From positions 1 through 14,045 of the forward strand of contig CAIXUF010001342.1 in NCBI GenBank assembly GCA_903922535.1: a stretch of 14,045 nucleotides of DNA, in the 5' to 3' direction. This DNA comes from Candidatus Hydrogenedentota bacterium (GTDB lineage Bacteria > Hydrogenedentota > Hydrogenedentia > Hydrogenedentiales > CAITNO01). Shown here piece after piece: positions 1 to 8,800 of this stretch; the stretch's first letter is position 1; each line of letters starts with the position of its first letter. Under the pieces are notes generated by a model. The model did not search any database. It was not told the DNA's origin and worked only from the letters and a program-made list of their open reading frames with translations. A program made the position numbers and the translations under genes.

Positions 1-1080
1 AGATACGAACCGGCCCCGGGAAACTGGACCTGGGTGAAGGGTGCCTCAACGTTCGGTCAGCTCGGCACCTACGGCACGCCCGGGATATCGGCGGCGGCAA
101 ATACGCCCGGCGCACGGCTTGGCGGGGTTTCGTGGGCGGACGCCTCGGGGGCGCTTTGGCTCTTCGGCGGATACGGCGACGGCGGGGGGACTCTCAGCTG
201 CTTCAACGATCTGTGGAAATACGAGCCAGCCTCGGGAAACTGGACCTGGATGAAGGGTGCCGCCACGGTCAGCCAGCCCGGAAACTATGGTGTGCTCGGC
301 ACACCGGCGGCGGCCAATACGCCCGGCGCGCGCGGTTACGCGGTCTCATGGACGGATTCTTTGGGCAGGTTATGGTTATTCGGCGGATACGGCTACGCCG
401 CGTCGGGAACTGCGGGCGATCTCAATGACCTGTGGCAATACGACCCGGCCTCGGGTAACTGGACCTGGATGAAAGGCAGTTCCACGGGGAATGCGACCGG
501 CACCTACGGCACGCCCGGGACGCCGACGGCGGCCAATACGCCCGGCGCGCGGGACGATGCGGTCTCGTGGACGGATTCTTTGGGCAGGTTATGGCTATTC
601 GGCGGTTTCGGTTATGACAGTTCGGGGGGGGCTGACTTTCTCAACGACCTGTGGCAATACGATCCGGCCACGGGCAATTGGATGTGGATGAAGGGCGCCT
701 CGACACACGGCCAAGCCGGGATCTACGGCACACTCGGAGTGTCGGCGGCGGCCAATACGCCCGGCGCACGGATGGAGGCGGTTCCATGGACCGATCCTTG
801 GGGCGGACTGTGGCTCTTCGGAGGCTACAACGGTGTGGGCTACTTCAACGACCTGTGGCAATATAGCCCCGCCACAGGCAACTGGACGTGGATGAAGGGG
901 GCCTCGACCACCGGGCAGGCCGGGACCTACGGCACGCTCGGCACGCCTGCGGTGGCCAACACCCCCGGCGCGCGCCGATCCGCAGTCGCGTGGACGGATG
1001 CTTCGGGCGTGCTGCGGCTCTTCGGCGGTTACGGCTATGACAGCGCGGGGAATAAGGGCAATCTCAATGACCTGTGGAGC
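1..1080 (+). repeat. Five tandem Kelch/galactose-oxidase-type repeats
   Basis: Each unit reads roughly WMKGAST, YGTxGxxAAANTPGAR, xxVSWTDxxGxLWLFGGYG, then NDLWQYDPASGNW. The NDLW box recurs near 204, 424, 643, 847 and 1066. Spacing is about 219-220 bases (73 codons), except one unit of 204 bases (68 codons) that lacks part of the loop after LFGGY. The last unit ends in LWSGSP instead of LWQY. Repeats of this kind form beta-propeller blades. More copies probably lie upstream, because base 1 falls inside a unit. Units 2 and 3 share an identical 27-base stretch (349-375 and 568-594), offset by exactly 219 bases, which points to recent duplication. Confidence 0.85.
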
Positions 1081-4000
1081 GGCAGCCCGATTCTTCTCGA
1101 CGTCACCCCGCCGGTCATTACCACCTGCGCGGCAAGCCATGACGTTTGGACGGACCAATCCGGCCATGCCCCCGTGCCCGACTTCACGGCCGACGTCATC
1201 GCGACGGACGGCTCCAACGCGGGCCTGACCGTGAGCCAGTCACCTGTGGCCGGCACGACGGTCACCGCGGGTGACTATACGGTCACACTTACCGTGACAG
1301 ACACCGCCGGCAACACGGCCCTGTGCAATGTGGCCTTCACTGTGCGCGATTTGCGGGAATATGTCCTGTCCGTCTATGGCGCTGCTGGTGCTGCGGCGGA
1401 ACTCTTGGCCATTTCGGGCACGCTTGCTGTGGACACTTCCACGATGACCATGACCCTGGACGGCGCGCCCGTTGCTTCCGGCACGGACGAGGGCGGCATA
1501 TGCGTGTTTCGGTTCAGAAATGTGGACGTTGCTGACGGGGTCACGTTCACCGTTACGGGCGCCCGGCCCCTCTCCATCGCGTCTGATGGCGACATGCGCT
1601 GGGGCGCGGACCTTTCCGTGCCGCCGGGAACGCTCGGCGGCGGTGCCGGCGGTGCCGGCGGAATCGGTTCGGCGGGCGCAGCCGGACCAAACGGCCCCAC
1701 CGGCGGTCACGGCGGCGACGGTGGCGCGGGCGGCCCCGGCGAGTGCGGGGGGTGTATCGTTCATGCACCCCCCAATGGTTCTGCGGGACAGAATGGCAGC
1801 GCCGGATCGGCGGTGGCGGGAAACAGCGCCGACGGCGGTGCTGTCGGCGCGGTGGGTGCCCCGGGCTTCGGGCAGAACGTTGGGTCCCCGGGCGCGGGCG
1901 GTGCCGGAGGCGTGGCGGTTGCGGGCGGTGCGGGTGCCGGTGGCGTGGCGGGAACTGGCGGCAGTCCCGGCATCGGGGGGGCTGGTGGCAGTTTGGACGG
2001 AGACAGCGGTACAGCAGGTACTGCGGGGGGTAACGGCGTATCTCCGGCATCCCCAGGAAAAGCCGGTGCGAATGGCGGCAACGGCGGGGATGGGTCTTGT
2101 TCCACCCCGGCCGTCTGTGCCGCTTCGTTGAATCTGTTTGCGGGATATGGCGGAAGCGGCGGCGGTGGCGCGACAGGTGGCGGTTCGGGCGGTTCCGGCG
2201 GTTCGGGCGGCGGTGCAGGCGGTGGCGGTGGCGGTGCAGGCGGTGCAACCGGCAACTGCCACTCCGAATTTGGTATTGTCATTTGTGATGACGGCGGCAA
2301 CGGTGGCAGTGGTGCAGGCGGTGCGGGCGGTGCGGGCGGCGGTGCGGGCGGTGCCGGTGGCGGTGGGGTGGCCGGTGGCGCGTCTGGAACCGTGCCGGGC
2401 ACGGGCAACCGGGGCACGAACGGTGATAGCGGCAGTCCCGGGGGAAGCCCTCACGCCGGTGTTGGTGGTGTGGGCGGCGCGGGCGGTACAGGCGGCCCGG
2501 GTGGTGCAGGCGGCGCGGGTGGTGCCGGTGCGGCGGGTGGTGGCGCAGTCGTCCTGGCGGCAAGGGGAATGTTGGCGTTGGTTGGCGCGCCGACGGTGAA
2601 CGTTTCGGCGGACACGGTCAACGCCGGCGACCCCGGAGCCGCAGGCGGGGCAGGCGGCGCGGGTGCCACCGGCCTCACGGCCTACACCGGTGGTGAAGGT
2701 GGTGGCGGATACCAAGCGGGCGGTCACGGGGGTGCGGGCGGCAAGGGCGGCAAGGGCGCTGCCGGCGCGGCGGGTGGCAAGGGCGGCAATGGCGGCAGTG
2801 GCGGCCACGGCACGCCGGGCATGGTCAAACTGCACGCTTCGGTGGTACTGGCCGACGGCGCGACGGTGGTTGCGGCAAACGGCGCCTCCACGGCACCGGA
2901 GTATCAGGGCATGTTCACCTTGGTGTCGAACATGAACGCCACGGCCGTTTCGGCCCACATGCCGACTTTCTCGCCTTCACAGATTGTCAGAGGTGCCATT
3001 ACGGATGCCGTGCTCTTGACCGGCGACAACAGCGCCTTTGGCAGCGGCGCGAACGCGCCGCTCATCGGCGAACTGAACGGCGGTCCGGCCACGGCGGGCT
3101 GCCTTAGGACGGGCTACTGGAACAAGTCCGACGTGGATGCGCTGATCCCGGACAACGGCCAGTTGCACTACACCGTGCTGCGCCAGCCTTCGGCAGGCGG
3201 AACGTCGGTCTTCAATGGGTACGATCAGGTGGTCGTCAAGAACTCAAGCGCCGCGACAATGGACAACATTTCCGTCTCGGTGAACGGCACCGCGCCCCAG
3301 TTGCTCACGAACACCACCACCGGCACGCCGGGGCAATTGCTCCCAGGCGCCACGTGGACGACCACGGTGTCTGCGAATGCCACCGTCGCCTTGGCGTCTA
3401 CAGGCGGCCCAAACACCGGCAGTCTTTCTGCCATCTCTCCGAACGGCGGCGAGATTTGGGCGCACGGTGACACGCAGACCATCACCTGGAACGCAACGGG
3501 CGTGACCGGTCTGGTGGCGGTCCTTCTGAATGAGAACGGCACAGACACACGGTGGCTCGGCGCGGCTGCGGCGTCGGCCGGACAATTCTCGTGGACGATC
3601 CCCGCGTCGCTGACGCCGGGCAGCGTGTACAGGATTCACCTGATCTCGGGCGACAACAACGCCATTGAGAGCCTGAGCGCCACCACGTTTACCATCGCAT
3701 CCAGTACGAGTTCACCCGGAGGGACGTCGCTTGTCCTCACTTCCCCGAACGGTGGCGAGACCTGGACCCAGGGTGAATACCATGTGATCACCTGGGACCA
3801 GACCGGGGTGACCGGGTTCGTTGCTGTGTTGTTGAGTGACAACGGAGTGGACATCGACTGGCTTGGTGCGGCCCTGGCCTCGGCCGGTCAATTCTCCTGG
3901 ACCGTTCCCGCCTGGGTGACGCCGGGCAATGCATACAAGATCCACCTGATCTCCGGCGACAACAATGCAATAGAGGACTTGAGCGATAGCGCCTTCACCA

Positions 4001-4878
4001 TCGCATCCGGAGTATCGCCGCTCACGGTGACCTTGCCGAACGGCGGCGAACTGTGGATTCAGGGCGAGACCGAAACCGTCACGTGGAACCAGACCGGCGT
4101 GACCGGCGCGGTGGCGGTCATGCTGAACGACAACGGCACCGACACTGCCTGGCTGGGCGCAGTGGCCGCTTCGGCCGGGCGGTTCTCTTGGACCGTTCCG
4201 TCCTGGGTGACACCGGGCAGCGCCTACAAGATCCACGTGATGTCCGGCGACAACAACGCGATAGAGGATCTGAGCGACGGCACCTTCAGCATCATCGCGC
4301 CCCCGCTGACGCTGAGCTCCCCGAACGGCGGCGAGTCCTGGGCGCAGGGCGAAACCCACAGCATCACCTGGAACCAGACCGACTTGACGGGCGCGGTGGC
4401 GGTCCTGCTGAATGTGGACGGCACGGACACGGCATGGCTGGGCGCGGCCGCCTCGGGGCAGTTCTTCTGGACGGTTCCGGCAACACTGACGCCGGGCAGC
4501 AACTACCGGATTCACCTTATCTACGGCGATGAGAACCGCTTCGCGGACATCAGCGACGGCACCTTCACCATCGCAGCGCCGGGGGATCTGCCCGCGCTTG
4601 TGGTCACCTCGCCCAACGGCGGCGAGACATGGACGGTTGGCCAAAACTACGTGGTCACGTGGACCGAAACCAATGTGACCGGCGCGGTGGCGGTCCTGCT
4701 GAATGTGGACAGCCTGGACACGGTATGGCTGGGCGCAGCGGCGGCCTCAGCGGAGCAATTCACCTGGACGGTTCCGTCCTGGGTGACCCCGGCCAGCACC
4801 TGCAAGATTCACCTGATCTCCGGAGACAACAACGCGATAGAGGACCTGAGCGACAGCACGTTCACGATAGCGCCATAA
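1..4878 (+). CDS. Giant modular surface/secreted protein (Kelch, HYR, Gly-rich, Kre9/KNH repeats), 5' partial
   Basis: The frame is open from base 1 and already encodes the end of a repeat (RYEPAPGNWTW), so the start is upstream. The GTG at 34 lies inside a repeat and is not a real start. The window holds 1625 residues. Counting from base 1: five Kelch-type repeats at 1-360; an HYR-like Ig-fold (TPPVITTC to CNVAFTV) at about 367-449; a lead-in with a GARPLSIASDGDM strand at about 450-541; a Gly/Ala-rich region at 542-940; a linker at about 941-1143; five Kre9/KNH-type repeats (SPNGGE, TWTVP, IHLISGDNNAIEDLSD) at about 1145-1625. It stops after TFTIAP with no PEP-CTERM, LPXTG or membrane anchor. 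Such modules are typical of exported adhesion, carbohydrate-binding or matrix proteins, so an extracellular structural or binding role is inferred. No catalytic motif is visible. The next gene converges from the other strand. Confidence 0.9.
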   Translation, partial: RYEPAPGNWTWVKGASTFGQLGTYGTPGISAAANTPGARLGGVSWADASGALWLFGGYGDGGGTLSCFNDLWKYEPASGNWTWMKGAATVSQPGNYGVLGTPAAANTPGARGYAVSWTDSLGRLWLFGGYGYAASGTAGDLNDLWQYDPASGNWTWMKGSSTGNATGTYGTPGTPTAANTPGARDDAVSWTDSLGRLWLFGGFGYDSSGGADFLNDLWQYDPATGNWMWMKGASTHGQAGIYGTLGVSAAANTPGARMEAVPWTDPWGGLWLFGGYNGVGYFNDLWQYSPATGNWTWMKGASTTGQAGTYGTLGTPAVANTPGARRSAVAWTDASGVLRLFGGYGYDSAGNKGNLNDLWSGSPILLDVTPPVITTCAASHDVWTDQSGHAPVPDFTADVIATDGSNAGLTVSQSPVAGTTVTAGDYTVTLTVTDTAGNTALCNVAFTVRDLREYVLSVYGAAGAAAELLAISGTLAVDTSTMTMTLDGAPVASGTDEGGICVFRFRNVDVADGVTFTVTGARPLSIASDGDMRWGADLSVPPGTLGGGAGGAGGIGSAGAAGPNGPTGGHGGDGGAGGPGECGGCIVHAPPNGSAGQNGSAGSAVAGNSADGGAVGAVGAPGFGQNVGSPGAGGAGGVAVAGGAGAGGVAGTGGSPGIGGAGGSLDGDSGTAGTAGGNGVSPASPGKAGANGGNGGDGSCSTPAVCAASLNLFAGYGGSGGGGATGGGSGGSGGSGGGAGGGGGGAGGATGNCHSEFGIVICDDGGNGGSGAGGAGGAGGGAGGAGGGGVAGGASGTVPGTGNRGTNGDSGSPGGSPHAGVGGVGGAGGTGGPGGAGGAGGAGAAGGGAVVLAARGMLALVGAPTVNVSADTVNAGDPGAAGGAGGAGATGLTAYTGGEGGGGYQAGGHGGAGGKGGKGAAGAAGGKGGNGGSGGHGTPGMVKLHASVVLADGATVVAANGASTAPEYQGMFTLVSNMNATAVSAHMPTFSPSQIVRGAITDAVLLTGDNSAFGSGANAPLIGELNGGPATAGCLRTGYWNKSDVDALIPDNGQLHYTVLRQPSAGGTSVFNGYDQVVVKNSSAATMDNISVSVNGTAPQLLTNTTTGTPGQLLPGATWTTTVSANATVALASTGGPNTGSLSAISPNGGEIWAHGDTQTITWNATGVTGLVAVLLNENGTDTRWLGAAAASAGQFSWTIPASLTPGSVYRIHLISGDNNAIESLSATTFTIASSTSSPGGTSLVLTSPNGGETWTQGEYHVITWDQTGVTGFVAVLLSDNGVDIDWLGAALASAGQFSWTVPAWVTPGNAYKIHLISGDNNAIEDLSDSAFTIASGVSPLTVTLPNGGELWIQGETETVTWNQTGVTGAVAVMLNDNGTDTAWLGAVAASAGRFSWTVPSWVTPGSAYKIHVMSGDNNAIEDLSDGTFSIIAPPLTLSSPNGGESWAQGETHSITWNQTDLTGAVAVLLNVDGTDTAWLGAAASGQFFWTVPATLTPGSNYRIHLIYGDENRFADISDGTFTIAAPGDLPALVVTSPNGGETWTVGQNYVVTWTETNVTGAVAVLLNVDSLDTVWLGAAAASAEQFTWTVPSWVTPASTCKIHLISGDNNAIEDLSDSTFTIAP
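1624..2820 (+). repeat. Glycine/alanine-rich low-complexity region with Cys-bounded loops
   Basis: About 400 codons are dominated by GGAGG, GGSGG and GGTGG patterns. Three non-glycine inserts break the pattern, each containing two cysteines: residues 582 and 585 (CGGC), 700 and 706 (CSTPAVC), and 753 and 762 (CHSEFGIVIC), counting from base 1. Short beta-type segments flank or interrupt it: GARPLSIASDGDM before it, and AVVLAARGMLALVGAPTVNV near codons 848-868. GC-rich third positions create long spurious open frames on the opposite strand. Similar Gly-rich blocks occur in large exported proteins of several Gram-negative phyla. A polyglycine-II-like fold is possible but is inference. Confidence 0.8.
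3436..4875 (+). repeat. Five tandem Kre9/KNH-type (Ser-Thr-rich GPI-anchored-like) domain repeats
   Basis: The units open with SPNGGE or LPNGGE, with the Pro codons at 3439, 3745, 4036, 4321 and 4612. Spacings are 306, 291, 285 and 291 bases. Each unit runs PNGGExW, a Q/H-G turn, TITWNQTGVTG, VAVLLNxNGTD, WLGAAxAS, QFSWTVP, TPGSxYKIHLISGDNNAIEDLSDxTFTI. Unit 4 is the most divergent: it loses three residues before QFFWTVP and reads GDENRFADISD. Unit 5 carries a Cys (STCKIHLI) that the others lack. The fold is expected to be Ig-like, and the D/N-rich GDNNAIEDLSD loop could bind a metal, but no such function is demonstrated here. Confidence 0.8.
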
Positions 4879-4934
4879 CCGGTTTGTCCCGCCTTGCCGC
4901 GCGGCGCTATGTCGGGGATGCGCATTGGCGCTGG

Positions 4935-5837
4935 TTACAGGGCTATCTTTTTCCTGTTCAGGCCCGCCGTGCCGGGTTCGAGCGTCTCTATTTGGGTGAC
5001 GCCGAGGGACATGAGGTATTCGCGCGCATCGTTGATGCCCGCGGCCACCTGGGTGGTGTTGTGGCTGTCGTCGCCGAAGCAGAAGGGGATCCCCATGCCG
5101 CGGGCGGCCGTGACCAGCCATGGCGCTGGGTAGGGATGGCCGAAGCCGAGCCGCAGTCCGCCGGTGTTCACGTCGATGATCGTGCCGTTCTGGCGGATGA
5201 CCTCCAGCGCCTCCATGGCGGCGCGGCGGATGGGCGGGGTTGAGGCGGCCTCGTCGCTGGGCAAACGGCGGCGGTACAGGTCGAGATGGCCGACGACCTC
5301 GGGGCGCAGGGCTTCGACCATGCCCGCCACATTGTGGAAGTAGCGCACCGCCAGCGCTTCGGGGCTGCCGCAGATGGCCACGGCCTTTTCGTAGCGTCCG
5401 GGGAGGTAATCAATGATGTGGCCGGCCACATAGTGCACCGAGCCGACGATGTAGTCGAAGGCGTACTTTTCACGGAAGCCCAGCATGACCTCCGCATAGC
5501 TGCCCTCGGGCACCACTTCGGCCTCAAAGCCCTTGAGCACGTTCATGCATCCCGCGTATTCGCGTTTCAGCCGATCCACTTCGGCGGCATACTCGCCGAA
5601 CAGTCGGTCCAGCGTTTCGATGTCCCACCCCAGCGCCAGTTCCTCGTCGTAGAGCCGCTCCGGCTCGACGCGCGGGGCGTGTTCGGTCACGCCGTAGGTG
5701 CGCATGCCCGCATCGCATGCCGCCTCCAGTATCTCCGCGAGCGTGCTGGTGGCGTGGTCGCAATAGCAACTGCTATGGCCGCCGTGAAGAGACACCCGCC
5801 AGTCGGGGGGGTGCGATCCAACGCGCATGTTTTCCAA
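4935..5837 (-). CDS. hisJ: PHP-domain histidinol-phosphatase family protein
   Basis: 300 residues, the usual size for the monofunctional PHP histidinol phosphatases (HisJ/HisK) that hydrolyse L-histidinol phosphate in histidine synthesis. Metal-site motifs are present in order: SLHGGHS (16-22), CDHA (26-29), TEHAP (51-55), FEAEV (104-108), GSVHYV (132-137), GHLDLYRR (183-190), DVNTGG (222-227) and FGDDSHN (254-260). Motif I is H-G-G-H rather than the common DxHxH. The TTG at 5837 was chosen because an AGGAAAGG box lies 9 bases before it and overlaps the stop of the upstream gene; an in-frame ATG at 5828 is the alternative. It is the second gene of a unit with a GH42-like exported protein and no his genes are nearby, so another phosphate-ester substrate cannot be excluded. 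The family call is firm; the substrate is inferred. Confidence 0.85.
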   Translation of the reverse strand: MENMRVGSHPPDWRVSLHGGHSSCYCDHATSTLAEILEAACDAGMRTYGVTEHAPRVEPERLYDEELALGWDIETLDRLFGEYAAEVDRLKREYAGCMNVLKGFEAEVVPEGSYAEVMLGFREKYAFDYIVGSVHYVAGHIIDYLPGRYEKAVAICGSPEALAVRYFHNVAGMVEALRPEVVGHLDLYRRRLPSDEAASTPPIRRAAMEALEVIRQNGTIIDVNTGGLRLGFGHPYPAPWLVTAARGMGIPFCFGDDSHNTTQVAAGINDAREYLMSLGVTQIETLEPGTAGLNRKKIAL

Positions 5838-5846
5838 AATGATGGG

Positions 5847-5854
5847 CCTTTCCT
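5847..5854 (-). promoter_or_regulatory. Ribosome binding site of the PHP phosphatase gene overlapping the upstream stop
   Basis: On the minus strand AGGAAAGG begins inside the TAG stop (5855-5853) of the GH42-like gene and lies 9 bases before the TTG at 5837. This supports the TTG start and suggests translational coupling of the two genes. Confidence 0.6.
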
Positions 5855-8800
5855 ATTGTACGTTCAACGCAGGTAACACCAAAACCATGCCCCGTCCTTC
5901 CGCGCCGCTCAACAAATCTTGCGCCCGCACCCGGTACTTGCCGGTTGTGTCGTTCAGGGCGACGGGGAAATAGAGTTCACCCGCGCCGTTTTCGCAGTTC
6001 ACGAAGCGTCTTTCCCATTCCGGTGCCTGCCCGTCCCCGGAGGCCATGTCCACCACCACAAGCCGTTTACCCGGCGCCGGTCCGTCGGTGCGCACGATAA
6101 GCTTAACGGCCACGCGCCGTCCCGCGTTGACCGTGGGGGTTGCCGCGACCTGCACCGCCTCCACCTTGTGGTCCAGCGCGGAAAACAGCGCCGCCGCGCC
6201 CGGTTCCAGTTTGACGGTCGCCTTGTGGGGCTTGCCCACGGGCTGGCCCGTGCGCAGGTTGAACACGCGGTCGTTTTCGCCGAAGGGCAGCCGCACCCTC
6301 TGCGCATCCTTTGCGGCGGGATCGGCCAGAAAGGCCACCAGGCGCGCGCGGTCATAGCGGAACGCGCGCACCCGGCCGTCAAAGCGGTTCTCTCCGGAAA
6401 TCATGGACGGGCATCCGGCGCCGTTCAAGGCCTTGTCCAGCGCGGCGTACTCCAGCGGGAACACGCTGCGGTCCCCGGAGGCGGCGCGAAGGCGGGGTGC
6501 ATGGTTCAGCAGGAGCGCATTCCTGCCCTCTCCCGTGCCGCGCACCCACAGCGGCGTGTCGGCCATCCCGCCCAGCGCCTGTCCGCCCTTCAAAGCCAGC
6601 GCGCTGTCGCAGGTGACCATCCCGGCGAATCCCTGCGGCGCGGGCGGGTCCAGGGCGGTCCATGCGGGCACCCCCTCCTTTGCCTGCGGTGCCGCGCCGG
6701 GGTGCACGCCGAAGAGCGCTGCCAGGACGACTTTACGCCGTGCCGCGCCGTGCTCGTCATGCGTTCCGGGCAGAATGTCCGCGACTATCAGGCCGCCCCG
6801 CGCCGCGAACGCCTGCACCGCCGCGATTTCGCCGTCGCTGAGCGCGCGGCACAGGGGAAGCACCAGCGCCTTGCAGGCGGGGTCGGCGAGCCGGTCGATG
6901 CGCGTTTCGTCAATGAAATCCCAGGAACGGTTCAGCGCGTCCAACGCCTCCGTCCACCCCTGCTGCGCCGCGCGCGTTGATGCGGCGAAACTGTGGTCGG
7001 CATCCGCCAGGCAGCGGCTCGCTTGGCTGTCATACACCACGATGGACGCAGGATCCGGCACCGCCCCCAGCAACAGCGGTCCCGCGCCCTGCTTCAGTTC
7101 GTTCATTGCCGCCGCGAGCGCGGCGAATGCCGGCGTGGGTTGGCCGTCGGGTTGGAGGGCCGCGCCGGGCGCGGCGTGTTCGGCGTCACCGAAGGGGGTC
7201 GCAATCCACACCGCCGGGATGCGCAGCAGCGCGGCGTTCCATGCGAACCACCCCGCGCGCCGTGCATCGCCCAGATCGCGCGTGTCGTTCACCACCAGCC
7301 CCGACCACGCACCTTTCGCCTGATAGCAACGCAACTTTTCCGCCGTCACCGGTTCCCAGTCGGCCGCGACAAAATCGGTCTGCGCGGCCAGTGCGGGCCA
7401 CCAGTAGCCGTGCGACGGATTGGCGTCGTCGAAGGCGCGGAACCCCGTTTCCCCGGCGCGGTCCACGCCGCGCACCGCCTGCCGCGCCATGCCGTGGAAC
7501 GCGGCAAAATCCCCGTCCTCAAAAATGCGAAAATCGACCCAGGCGGCACAGCGGCCCGACGCACGCGCGGCGTCCGCACTTTCCGGGACGGCCTGCGACC
7601 AGTCGGTGTACGCGGTGCCCCACGACTGGTTCAGCGCTTCGATACTGTCATATTCCTTGCGCAACCACGCGCGGAAGGCGTCCAGACTGACCGGGCACTG
7701 GCACACATTCTCTTCGGTTGCGCACAGCAGGTTGCCGTTGCCGACCGAGTAGCGGCCTGAGCCGCCCGCCCAGTGGAGCGTCACATTCTCCTCGATGGTC
7801 TTCTTCGTGCGCTGCCGGCACTCCGCGTCGTCCAGGCAAGGCCGACGGACATTGTCCTCCGCCACCTGGTCCGGAGCGATTCGCAGGATCTCGGGCAGGA
7901 AACGCAGTCCCTGGAGGTCCGTCCGCACGAGGCCCGCCTCGCCGCCGGCGGCCTGCACGGTGTCCACGCCTGTCCGCGCCAGGATGCGCAGCAATGCCTC
8001 CTGGTTGGGCTCGCGCGGCGGCGGTGTAATGGCCACCAGGCTCATGTTGGGGTCGGGCCGGGGCGCGCGTACACTGATGTAACGGTAGGCGCGGGGCGAC
8101 CGCTCCAGGTCCCAGTTGGAAAACTTTTTACCCTCGCCCTCGACGGCGTAGACCTCGATCTTTATCAGCGGGGTGACGAGATCGGCCAGGTGCAGTTGCA
8201 GCGAAACGTCGCCCCCCTCGCTGGTCATGGCCTGTGCGGCCTCGCTCACGAGACGTCCGTGGGTGTCGGTCGCGCGGGCGCAGACGGCGCATTTGCGCTC
8301 ACGGTTGATCACGGGCCGCACTTTCAGCGACACGCGCAGCGTGTCGTTGGGCTGGACCCAGGTCTTTTCATACACGACATCGGAAAACTCAGGCCAGCCG
8401 GGGATGGTGAGCTGCTGCGTGTGCCAGTCGACCACTTTGTCGCCGCGGTAGATCCAGGCATCCAGAAAATGGATGCCGGGGCCGACGATCATGTCGAAGG
8501 GATGGCCTTTGTCGCCCTTGGACACGGGGCTTTCGTCATTGTAGACCATGCGCGTGTCGCTGCCGGGATGGCGGGTTTGCACCATGACCCGGTAGCGATC
8601 CGTGGCCGGGGCCTCCAGCCGGAACGCGAAGGGCCGCACCGGCGCGGCGGCCATCGGGTCCTTCATGGCCTTCACATACTCGTCGGGGAAACCAGGCGGG
8701 ATTTCCTCGTCGGCGGGGCCTTTCGGGCCGGAATCCTCAATGGCGGCGATGCGGCTGGGGGCGTCCCTTTTTGCGGCGGCGCAGACTGCGCGCGTCACCA

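Noticed and set aside
1..1080. CRISPR-like direct repeats
   Set aside because: The repetition is in frame with 73-codon protein units and imperfect at DNA level, and there are no spacers.
1624..2820. Mycobacterial PE-PGRS protein
   Set aside because: The Gly-rich composition is similar, but there is no PE domain, and the flanking Kelch, HYR and Kre9-type modules do not fit that family.
1240..2958. 572-codon minus-strand frame opposite the Gly-rich region
   Set aside because: It has Arg/Ala/Thr low-complexity composition produced by reading GGC/GGT repeats backwards. It has no domain motif, and the plus strand protein is clearly real.
4879..4934. Bidirectional terminator between the giant protein gene and the PHP phosphatase gene
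   Set aside because: GCCGCGCGGC is a palindrome but has no loop and no T-run on either side, so it is not supported as an intrinsic terminator.
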